DNA of 33,238 nt from Promethearchaeota archaeon (lineage in GTDB: Archaea; Asgardarchaeota; Lokiarchaeia; Sigyniarchaeales; Promethearchaeaceae), in contig JABCSI010000009.1 in the NCBI GenBank assembly GCA_018238965.1, positions 1-33,238 on the forward strand. Reading direction: 5' to 3'. Positions 9,646 to 15,760 of this stretch are shown here, piece after piece. The notes under the pieces are model-generated. The model was given only the letters and a program-made list of their open reading frames with translations. It was not told the DNA's origin and ran no database searches. Position numbers and translations under genes: made by a program. The stretch's first letter is position 1. The number at the start of each line of letters is the position of its first letter.

Positions 9646-9660
9646 GTTTATATATAAAAC
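9646..9660 (-). promoter_or_regulatory. TATA box of the 8415-9623 alcohol dehydrogenase gene
   Basis: On the minus strand GTTTTATATATAAAC, almost a palindrome, is centred about 29 nt ahead of the ATG. With the usual archaeal spacing of about 25 nt from TATA centre to transcription start, the mRNA would have almost no leader. Confidence 0.55.
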
Positions 9661-9755
9661 AGTTTTGTTCTTTTGATGACGAAAAAATGAAAAAATGAAA
9701 AGATTAATAAATAAAATATCAATAAAAAATTAGAATGGGGTTAAAAATTAATCCA

Positions 9756-11600
9756 TTAGGCATAATCCGATAACAATAAGCGGTCAATTTTGTCCTGCGA
9801 TGGCCTCCCAGTTGCCGGATCCCATTCCTGGTGCTTGTAAAATTCGGTGAAAAGCAGTTTCACATCAGGTACAGCTCCTTCTGACCCGCTCTCGGGAAGC
9901 GGCTTAAGCAAAATTGCGGGAATATGCTCATCTTGGGGAGTATGGCCCATTTTTAGGTTGAACAAGCGTTTGAGGGTAAAAATACGTTTCCCAATTTCTT
10001 TGATATTATCCAGAGTAAACTCTTCCCCAATGGCCAATTCAAGATATTTCGCTAAGGCGGTCGGGGGAGGATTAGCAAACACACAAAAAATAGCCGAAGA
10101 ATAAAATGCACGGTATTCCATGAGCCTTCCCATCACTTGAGCCACTTCTGGTGTATTATCGTGAGGATCATCCGATTCTATATCCATTTCTTCAATTGCC
10201 AAGCCGGTAGTTACCATATAGGCATCACAGGCATTGTGGGAGCCGCCATAGTGGGGAGATAAACCATATGTAATGGCCATGGGATGACTGCTCCTCATAT
10301 CATGATAGGTAATATGTGAATTCCGAATAGCTGCGACCTGATCCGGATCGATTGAGAATTTTTTAATCAAAGCGTTGGGCCCCTCTGCTAACAAATCACC
10401 GTACCCGGTTCGATTTGTAATTTTTTCAATAAGGGAAAAAACAATGTCCATATTCCCCCATTCCATCTCAATTCCATCAATATCCTCTGGTGTAATCTTC
10501 TTACGTTCACTTAGATCCATGGTCAAGGCGATCATCGAACTGGTAGATATCGTGTCGAGGCCCACATCATTACAAATATAATTTGCCTTAATGGCTAATT
10601 CCAAGTTGGAATTCATAATTACCGATCCAAATCCAGCCAAGGTTTCATATTCGGGACCTGCAAATTCACCTGTTGGAACTCCGAGGTTGTTTTCCCCCAT
10701 GGCAATTACCCTTCCACATCCAATGGGACAAGCAAAGCAGTGATGATTCTTTTTCAAATAGGTTTCGGCTAAGGTTGAACCCGAGAGATTATTGGCCCCC
10801 TCAAAAGTATTTCCCCGATAGTACTTAACGGGTAATTCGCCAGTAACCCCATACATATCCATTGATGCACCGGTTCCTAATTCTTGGAACATTTCATAGG
10901 TAAAAATCTCCATCATTTCCTTATTTGTGAGTTTGGTGTGGGCTGTGAACTCTTCCTTATTCTTCACGGTGACTTTTTGAGTCCCCTCAACCACAATAGC
11001 TTTGAGATTTTTAGACCCCATTACAGCCCCCATCCCCGTCCGCCCGAAAGCTCGTTCTTCACTTCCAATGATTGCGTATTTTACCAGATGCTCTCCAGCA
11101 GGACCGATAGCCATCACACGAGGACGTTTAAACCCTTCTAAGCTTTTCAAGATGGAGGTAGTTTCAAATATTCCCTTACCCCATAAATTCTCGGCGGATT
11201 TAATTTCGACCCGATCATCAAAAATTTCAATATATACGGGAGAATCGGCCTTTCCATGAATAAGAACCCCATCGTATCCCGCTTTTTTAAATGAAACACC
11301 AATTAAACTGCCGGAATTTGATTCCCCCCATATTCCAGTTAAGGGAGATTTTGCACACGCAACCATACGCCCCGAGGATGTTGCCATCGTTCCAGTGAGT
11401 GGCCCCGTCATAAAAAACAGCTTATTCTCGGGACCCAATGGATGCGTGTCTTTGGAGAGTAATGGAAATAATTCGGCACAAGCATAGCCCGCCCCACCCA
11501 GAAATTGGGATGCAATTTTCGGATTTAACGGTCTTTTAAGAACCTTGCGCTCCGTCAAATCGATCTCTAAAATCGTACCAGTGTATCCGTTATCAAACAT
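9756..11600 (-). CDS. aor: Tungsten-type aldehyde:ferredoxin oxidoreductase (AOR family)
   Basis: AOR enzymes oxidise aldehydes to carboxylic acids and pass electrons to ferredoxin, or run in reverse, using a bis-pterin tungsten cofactor and one 4Fe-4S cluster. The cluster ligands Cys288, Cys291 and Cys295 lie in HHCFACPIGCG, and the fourth is Cys506 in SSAIFCVFANPP. Further family marks are GPLTGTMATSSGRM (66-79), RTGMGAVMGSKNLKAI (187-202) and CNDVGLDTIST (343-353). The 614-residue length is normal. No MoaD/ThiS-like or ferredoxin-like subunit gene is adjacent. It is divergent from the SCP2 gene, and an alcohol dehydrogenase gene follows it, so an alcohol-aldehyde-acid sequence is plausible. 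The exact aldehyde is unknown. Confidence 0.95.
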   Translation of the reverse strand: MFDNGYTGTILEIDLTERKVLKRPLNPKIASQFLGGAGYACAELFPLLSKDTHPLGPENKLFFMTGPLTGTMATSSGRMVACAKSPLTGIWGESNSGSLIGVSFKKAGYDGVLIHGKADSPVYIEIFDDRVEIKSAENLWGKGIFETTSILKSLEGFKRPRVMAIGPAGEHLVKYAIIGSEERAFGRTGMGAVMGSKNLKAIVVEGTQKVTVKNKEEFTAHTKLTNKEMMEIFTYEMFQELGTGASMDMYGVTGELPVKYYRGNTFEGANNLSGSTLAETYLKKNHHCFACPIGCGRVIAMGENNLGVPTGEFAGPEYETLAGFGSVIMNSNLELAIKANYICNDVGLDTISTSSMIALTMDLSERKKITPEDIDGIEMEWGNMDIVFSLIEKITNRTGYGDLLAEGPNALIKKFSIDPDQVAAIRNSHITYHDMRSSHPMAITYGLSPHYGGSHNACDAYMVTTGLAIEEMDIESDDPHDNTPEVAQVMGRLMEYRAFYSSAIFCVFANPPPTALAKYLELAIGEEFTLDNIKEIGKRIFTLKRLFNLKMGHTPQDEHIPAILLKPLPESGSEGAVPDVKLLFTEFYKHQEWDPATGRPSQDKIDRLLLSDYA

Positions 11601-11724
11601 CTTTAATCGTCCTATTAGAATTGATTTTTCAGAAATAATAGTTTCTGCATTTTTATTTTTACTTTTTGAAACGAAGGTAAGACAAATTTTTTAATTCATA
11701 ACGATAATATTGTATCGATCTATT

Positions 11725-12138
11725 ATGGGATTAAAATTCGGTACTGATAATTGGGTTGCAGCCTATATTGAAACCTTAAACAACAATAAAGCCTACGAAG
11801 AATCAGCCAAGACATGGGAAGGGGATTTCCTTTTCATTATCGAACCTGAAGACGAATTAGATCATGAAGTTCGCTTCTATGTGGACCTATGGCATGGAAA
11901 AGCACGTAATGGTAGAACCTTAGAACCAGGTGAAGTGCTTGATCCGGAACCACCGTTTGTTTTTTCCGGCAAATGGGGAAATTGGAGTAAACTTATTGAC
12001 GGTAAACTTGATCCGATTAAGGGATTGATGACCCGGAAATTTCGCCTAAAAGGCGATATGAAGAAGGTTATGAGAGCGGTGAAGGCGGCCCAAAATCTTG
12101 TAAAAACCATTCAAATGATTGATACTGAAAAATACTAA
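11725..12138 (+). CDS. SCP2 (sterol carrier protein 2)-like lipid-binding protein
   Basis: The protein of 137 residues ends with MTRKFRLKGDMKKVMRAVKA, the G-D-x-x-K-x-M helix typical of archaeal and bacterial SCP2-domain proteins. The middle, with DFLFIIEPEDELDHEVRFYVD and PFVFSGKWGNWSKLIDGKLD, fits the beta-sheet of the fold. SCP2 domains bind lipids or acyl chains in a hydrophobic tunnel. I chose ATG 11725 (MGLKFGTDNW); a TTG at 11710 would add five residues. It lies between divergent AOR and a co-oriented alcohol dehydrogenase, so it may carry a hydrophobic substrate for them. That link is inference. Confidence 0.75.
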   Translation: MGLKFGTDNWVAAYIETLNNNKAYEESAKTWEGDFLFIIEPEDELDHEVRFYVDLWHGKARNGRTLEPGEVLDPEPPFVFSGKWGNWSKLIDGKLDPIKGLMTRKFRLKGDMKKVMRAVKAAQNLVKTIQMIDTEKY

Positions 12139-12196
12139 TCATTATCATTGATCTATCCTTAAGGTAATTTTACGAGATTGGTTTATACGGAAAAAA

Positions 12197-12204
12197 TTTT
12201 TTTT
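12197..12204 (+). terminator. T8 run after the SCP2 gene
   Basis: Eight T follow an A6 run 59 nt past the SCP2 stop. This is a possible archaeal oligo-T terminator that would separate the SCP2 gene from the alcohol dehydrogenase downstream. Confidence 0.4.
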
Positions 12205-12224
12205 ATTTCATCATTATTACTGTA

Positions 12225-12239
12225 TTTTTATATATAAAT
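12225..12239 (+). promoter_or_regulatory. TATA-like box ahead of second alcohol dehydrogenase
   Basis: TTTTTATATATAAAT is centred about 31 nt before the proposed ATC start. It resembles the box of the other alcohol dehydrogenase gene. At the usual spacing transcription would start near 12258, after the Shine-Dalgarno, so either the start site is earlier or transcription also comes from upstream. Confidence 0.45.
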
Positions 12240-12249
12240 ATTATATCAT

Positions 12250-12256
12250 AGGAGGT
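12250..12256 (+). promoter_or_regulatory. Perfect Shine-Dalgarno deciding a non-ATG start
   Basis: AGGAGGT is among the strongest ribosome binding sites in the window and sits seven bases before the ATC at 12264. The first ATG in the frame (12327) is 70 bases away and has no such site, so this element places the start at the ATC. Confidence 0.7.
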
Positions 12257-12263
12257 ATTACAC

Positions 12264-13466
12264 ATCGCAACATTTCAAAGTCCGAAAACTATCTTTTTCG
12301 GCGAAGATGCCCTAGATCAACTCGAAATGATTCCTGGGGACAAATGCTTTATTGTAACGGATGCTATGCTTGTCAAACTCGGTATCGTATCCATGTTAAC
12401 GAAAAAACTTGATGAATTCGGGAAGGCTTGGCAAATCTTTGATGAGGTCGAACCTGACCCCCACGAAGAGACTATTCTCAGAGCGACGGAAGCTTGTTCT
12501 AAATTTCAACCTAACTTAATTATCGGAATCGGCGGAGGATCTTCCCTGGATGCCGCGAAGGCCGTGTGGTTCCTATACGAACACGAAGAGGATAAATTTA
12601 CTATCGATGAACTCAATCCCTTCGAAGAATTGCACATGGGTGTGAAAGCTAAATGTGTCGCTATTCCTACCACTTCGGGAACCGGGGCAGAGGTGACTTG
12701 GGCAGTAATTGTCACACGCACCGATGTAGATGGGAACGAATCCAAACTGGAACAACCCAACGGTGATGTTATTCCGACCTATGCCATTGTGGATCCGCAA
12801 TTTACGAAAAACCTTCCAAAAGTCCTCACAGCGGCTACAGGATTTGACATTATAGCACATTCCAGTGAAGGTCTTATTGCCGAATGGCGAACTGATTTTG
12901 CAGATGCATGTTGTTATCATGCCTTGGATCTTGTGAAAGATTATTTCGTTAAGGCTTATCAAAATGGGGAAGATATGGAGGCTCGGGAAAAAATGGCCAA
13001 TGCTGCTTCTCTTGGAGGACTCGGCTTTGGAAATTCTCAAGTGATAATAGGCCATGCCATGGGTCATTCACTCGGTGCTGTCTTTCATTTAACCCATGGA
13101 AAAGCGGTAGGCGTAATGCTCCCTTACATATTACAATACTGCCTTCGAAATCCGGATGATGATACTGCCCTTAAAACAATCGCCAAGGCGGCAAAGAAAC
13201 TTGGATTAGCCGAATGGAAAGATGATTTAGCTGCAGCTTCAGATGCCTATATTCAATTTCTTAATTCCTTGCAAAAATCGGTTGATTTTCCCCATACACT
13301 TGAGGAATGTGGGATTACGCGGGAGGATTTAGGTAAGAATATGGAGAGGCTTGTCCAATTGACAAATGAAAGCAGCAGTATAACAATGTCTCCACGGGAA
13401 GCGTCAGATGCCCTAATTCAGAAAATATTTGAATATGCCTTTGAGGGTAAATCCATTGATTTCTAA
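12264..13466 (+). CDS. Iron-containing alcohol dehydrogenase, apparent ATC start
   Basis: It catalyses NAD(P)-linked alcohol/aldehyde interconversion. The codons before the first ATG (12327) read ATFQSPKTIFFGEDALDQLE, the standard N-terminal strand of iron alcohol dehydrogenases (F-x-x-P-x-x-I-x-F-G). The true start is therefore upstream. The only candidate between an in-frame TAG at 12249 and this block is ATC at 12264, seven bases after AGGAGGT. This gives 400 residues, a normal length. The GIGGGSSLDAAK loop and PTTSGTGAEVT are present. Numbered from the ATC, iron ligands are Asp195, His199, His264 and His278, with the same spacing as in the 8415-9623 paralogue. It lies 125 bp after the SCP2 gene. 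A sequencing error at the start codon is the main alternative. Confidence 0.9.
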   Translation: MATFQSPKTIFFGEDALDQLEMIPGDKCFIVTDAMLVKLGIVSMLTKKLDEFGKAWQIFDEVEPDPHEETILRATEACSKFQPNLIIGIGGGSSLDAAKAVWFLYEHEEDKFTIDELNPFEELHMGVKAKCVAIPTTSGTGAEVTWAVIVTRTDVDGNESKLEQPNGDVIPTYAIVDPQFTKNLPKVLTAATGFDIIAHSSEGLIAEWRTDFADACCYHALDLVKDYFVKAYQNGEDMEAREKMANAASLGGLGFGNSQVIIGHAMGHSLGAVFHLTHGKAVGVMLPYILQYCLRNPDDDTALKTIAKAAKKLGLAEWKDDLAAASDAYIQFLNSLQKSVDFPHTLEECGITREDLGKNMERLVQLTNESSSITMSPREASDALIQKIFEYAFEGKSIDF

Positions 13467-13565
13467 GAAGTTAATGGAAAAGACTAAAGAAACGAGAAAT
13501 ACCGAGAAAAATAACAACTAGGGGCTCTGATTTACTCATTAAAACAATCCCTATGGGAAGAATCC

Positions 13566-13573
13566 TTTTTTTT
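13566..13573 (+). terminator. T8 run after second alcohol dehydrogenase
   Basis: A run of eight T lies 99 nt after the dehydrogenase stop and before the crotonase-fold gene. It is a plausible oligo-T terminator. Confidence 0.35.
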
Positions 13574-13656
13574 ATCTTATATGTTTGGTTCTGGTTGGGA
13601 ATCGAATCTCCACAAAATCTGAAATAATATTAATCAACTTTGATTAGTAAATTATC

Positions 13657-14454
13657 ATGGCTGAAAAAAACTATCACTACATTTTATACCACTCACATAA
13701 TGGAATCGGGGTTATTACGCTCAATCGGCCTGAAAAACATAACGCACTCCAATATCCGATGATTATGGAGATAATCGACGTTTTTGAATCATCATTAAAG
13801 AAAAAATCAATTCGAGCACTTGTCATTACAGGAAATGGGGCGAGTTTTTGTGCAGGAGATGACTTAAAAAGTATGGGAAAGGACGGTTTTCGATTTAAAC
13901 CCTTGAAAGATGGTTCCATCATTCCCCATCACCGATTAATTCGGTTAATTCGAAAAATTCAGAAGCCAGTTTTTGCATTTTTGCATGGATATTGCCTCGG
14001 TGCTGGATTTGCTTTAGCTCTTGCATGTGATTTTCGATTAGCAGCCGACAATCTTGAAATTGGAGATCATCGGGTAACACGAGCTATTTGTATGATGAGC
14101 GGTGCAAGTTGGCTTCTTCCTCGACTAATTGGATTTGGAAAAGCTACTGATCTAATTTTGACAGGGCGACACCTTGATGCACATGAAGCTTTAGAAATGG
14201 GATTACTCAATCAAATTTATCCTGCCGCAGATTTTGACACTCTAGCAATGGAGTATGTCCAAAAGATCGCTTCCTTGCCAACCAAAACATTAGGCTTTAA
14301 TAAGGCCATGTTAAATTTTTCGCTTTCAAATGATTTAGTCCCATCAATGCAGCATGAATTCAACCTCTACGTGAAAAATATGGGAACTCAAGATTATAGC
14401 GAGGGTATTGCTTCCTTTAAAGAAAGAAGAAAACCAATATTTAAGGGAAAATAA
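13657..14454 (+). CDS. Enoyl-CoA hydratase/isomerase (crotonase) family protein lacking both hydratase glutamates
   Basis: The 265-residue protein has the crotonase fold: GVITLNRPEKHNALQ (18-32), the CoA/oxyanion loop GNGASFCAGDDLKSMG (59-74) and the second oxyanion segment HGYCLGAGFALALACDFRLA (110-129). In classical hydratases the next catalytic residues are two glutamates 20 residues apart (rat Glu144 and Glu164). Aligned here they are Ala119 and Arg139. The fold and oxyanion hole are kept, so it probably binds an acyl-CoA but performs another crotonase-superfamily reaction, such as isomerisation, hydrolysis or decarboxylation. Its neighbours handle alcohols, aldehydes and acyl-CoA. The ATG at 13657 is the normal family start. 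It is convergent with the ACT-domain gene. Confidence 0.88.
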   Translation: MAEKNYHYILYHSHNGIGVITLNRPEKHNALQYPMIMEIIDVFESSLKKKSIRALVITGNGASFCAGDDLKSMGKDGFRFKPLKDGSIIPHHRLIRLIRKIQKPVFAFLHGYCLGAGFALALACDFRLAADNLEIGDHRVTRAICMMSGASWLLPRLIGFGKATDLILTGRHLDAHEALEMGLLNQIYPAADFDTLAMEYVQKIASLPTKTLGFNKAMLNFSLSNDLVPSMQHEFNLYVKNMGTQDYSEGIASFKERRKPIFKGK

Positions 14455-14498
14455 GTTGTGTTTGTCAGAAATCCTAAAGGAGAATATAATAAATATCA

Positions 14499-14549
14499 GC
14501 AAAAAGCAAAACAAAAAAGCAAAACAAAAAAGCAAAAACAAAAAAAAAT
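14499..14549. repeat. A-rich low-complexity repeat (AAAAGCAAAAC units)
   Basis: Units of the form AGCAAAACAAAAA recur three to four times between the convergent crotonase and ACT genes. On the minus strand it is a T-rich tract just past the ACT stop, so it could serve as that gene's terminator. Confidence 0.6.
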
Positions 14550-14561
14550 CATCAAAATTTC

Positions 14562-15041
14562 TTAGAAAGTATTTTCTATGGCTTCCCGTGCATCTAGAAC
14601 TCGGTTCACGGGGACAACTATACAAATTTCGTGCAGTGAATGCTGTTGGAACACCATCAAGGGGTTTATTCGGTATCGGTTAAATTCCCTGTACATTCCC
14701 GAAAGGTGATGGGAAAAATTCAACTGATCTCCAATAATTGAGATTACCCCCACGAGCCTCATTTCTATATTCAGTACGGGGGAATCTTCGGTAAGGGCAT
14801 TCAATATCTCATATGCCCGTTGTCCATCTTCGGGAGAATTGAAAAGAATGATGATATAGCTTGGATCCGACATAGCAATGTGATTTGCACGTAGGTTCGC
14901 ATTTTCCAATTGTTGAATCATCACATTAATTTGACGGATTGAATTTTGTTCGGAATCATCCAGCCTGACATAAAGCATTGTGGCTGGGTTGGCAATTTGA
15001 ATTTCTTCAATGGGACTGGCAAATAAGGTTAAGTTTTGCAT
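14562..15041 (-). CDS. Stand-alone tandem ACT-domain protein (aspartokinase-regulatory-like)
   Basis: The 159-residue protein appears to hold two ACT domains. Residues about 16-85 (PATMLYVRLDD, a helix, HIAMSDPSYIIILFNSPEDG) form one. Residues 94-159 (MRLVGVISIIGDQL, HHLSGMYREFNRYRINPLMV, HEICIVVPVNRVLDAREAIE) form another that closely follows the C-terminal ACT domain of aspartokinases. No kinase domain is attached. ACT pairs bind amino acids and regulate a partner enzyme, so this may be a detached regulatory subunit. It has a strong AGGAGG Shine-Dalgarno eight bases before its ATG and a palindrome upstream. The ligand and partner are unknown; the assignment is by pattern. Confidence 0.7.
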   Translation of the reverse strand: MQNLTLFASPIEEIQIANPATMLYVRLDDSEQNSIRQINVMIQQLENANLRANHIAMSDPSYIIILFNSPEDGQRAYEILNALTEDSPVLNIEMRLVGVISIIGDQLNFSHHLSGMYREFNRYRINPLMVFQQHSLHEICIVVPVNRVLDAREAIENTF

Positions 15042-15049
15042 GAATTGGG

Positions 15050-15055
15050 CCTCCT
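15050..15055 (-). promoter_or_regulatory. Strong Shine-Dalgarno of the ACT-domain gene
   Basis: On the minus strand AGGAGG precedes the ATG by eight bases. This confirms the start at 15041. Confidence 0.7.
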
Positions 15056-15080
15056 AATAATAATAATGATAATAAAATAA

Positions 15081-15092
15081 TGATAATTATCA
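15081..15092. promoter_or_regulatory. Palindrome TGATAATTATCA in GATAAT-rich DNA upstream of the ACT gene
   Basis: A perfect 12-bp palindrome lies about 40 bp ahead of the ACT start, and further ATAATGATAAT units occupy 15056-15080. The array resembles the hexamer pattern of Fur-type boxes. It may be an operator, but simple AT-rich repetition could also produce it. Confidence 0.35.
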
Positions 15093-15486
15093 CGGGGAAA
15101 AGAAAAAAAAGAATTAAATTCTGTTTAAGGGAAGCGGGGGAACTTATTTCCATGAATCGTTTTGGAATGGGAAAAGAAGATAATCAGGTAAGATACTCCG
15201 ATAATTCGATGAATGGGATTTGGGAATTGTACGGGAGACATTTTTATTTCCTGATGTGATTAATATATGACTAAAGCGACGTTTATCTATTAAATGTTGC
15301 TATTTTCTATGATTGGGTCATTTTGGAACGAATCTATATATCTTTAGTTGGATACACTACAATACATTGACATCAGAATATTATTGTGTCAGATTTCAAA
15401 TTCCCAGAAAATAATAATTCAATTTCGAAAGAGATGGGGCATAGCAGAGAGAAGGGAAGTGAAATCGAAGAAAACGGAGGGTTGGG

Positions 15487-15588
15487 TTAGTGGGCGGGCA
15501 AGCCCTTCTTCCCCTTCATTGAAATAGCCTTAATTAGAGAATTGAATTGGAATTTGTTGGTAAATTGCGGCATACTTTCAGATTTCAT
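15487..15588 (-). CDS. Possible small basic protein (33 aa), unrecognised
   Basis: On the minus strand an ATG at 15588 opens a 33-residue frame that begins MKSESMPQFTN and ends SMKGKKGLPAH. Its signals are well ordered: CTTTATAG centred near 15629, a predicted transcription start near 15604 at normal archaeal spacing, GGTGAT at 15601-15596 as an anti-16S match, seven bases, then ATG. The protein is basic and lacks a membrane segment. I recognise no family. The signal layout is the main support; a frame this short can arise by chance. Confidence 0.42.
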   Translation of the reverse strand: MKSESMPQFTNKFQFNSLIKAISMKGKKGLPAH

Positions 15589-15624
15589 GGTGTGAATCAC
15601 CGTTGATGAAGGGGGTTTCCCATC

Positions 15625-15632
15625 CTATAAAG
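15625..15632 (-). promoter_or_regulatory. TATA-like element for the 33-aa frame
   Basis: CTTTATAG on the minus strand is placed so that transcription would begin a few bases before the GGTGAT ribosome binding site at 15596-15601. Confidence 0.35.
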
Positions 15633-15760
15633 TAAAAGCGCACACTTAAATTTAATTATAGAATTTTTGCGTTTATTATTAAGGCGGTAATTTAGAAAGA
15701 ATGAAATGTTGAATGAACATAAAAAAAATGAAAGATATCAATCTCAAGATTCTTCATCGG

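Larger units (their letters stand above)
15042..15760. other. Gap of about 0.7 kb, mostly non-coding
   Basis: This stretch separates the ACT gene from the acyl-CoA synthetase gene. It holds the ACT leader, AT-rich sequence, one probable 33-residue minus-strand gene (15487-15588) and a weak 35-codon plus-strand frame (15152-15259) without a convincing ribosome binding site. I see no tRNA, no large RNA hallmark and no IS remnant. Confidence 0.6.

Noticed and set aside
12327-12329. ATG 12327 as start of the second alcohol dehydrogenase
   Set aside because: It would remove the conserved N-terminal strand encoded upstream, and it has no Shine-Dalgarno.
12573-13067. 164-residue minus-strand frame inside the second alcohol dehydrogenase
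   Set aside because: It lies wholly antisense to a strongly conserved gene and its translation resembles no protein.
14344-14683. Overlapping 93- and 91-residue frames on both strands around the A-rich repeat
   Set aside because: They are products of low-complexity A/T-rich DNA and overlap the ends of two real genes.
15152-15259. 35-codon plus-strand frame in the 0.7-kb gap
   Set aside because: No convincing ribosome binding site or promoter at proper spacing, and no family likeness.
15384-15530. Plus-strand open frame starting at TTG, overlapping the 33-residue minus frame
   Set aside because: No ribosome site, biased composition; the minus-strand frame has much better signals.
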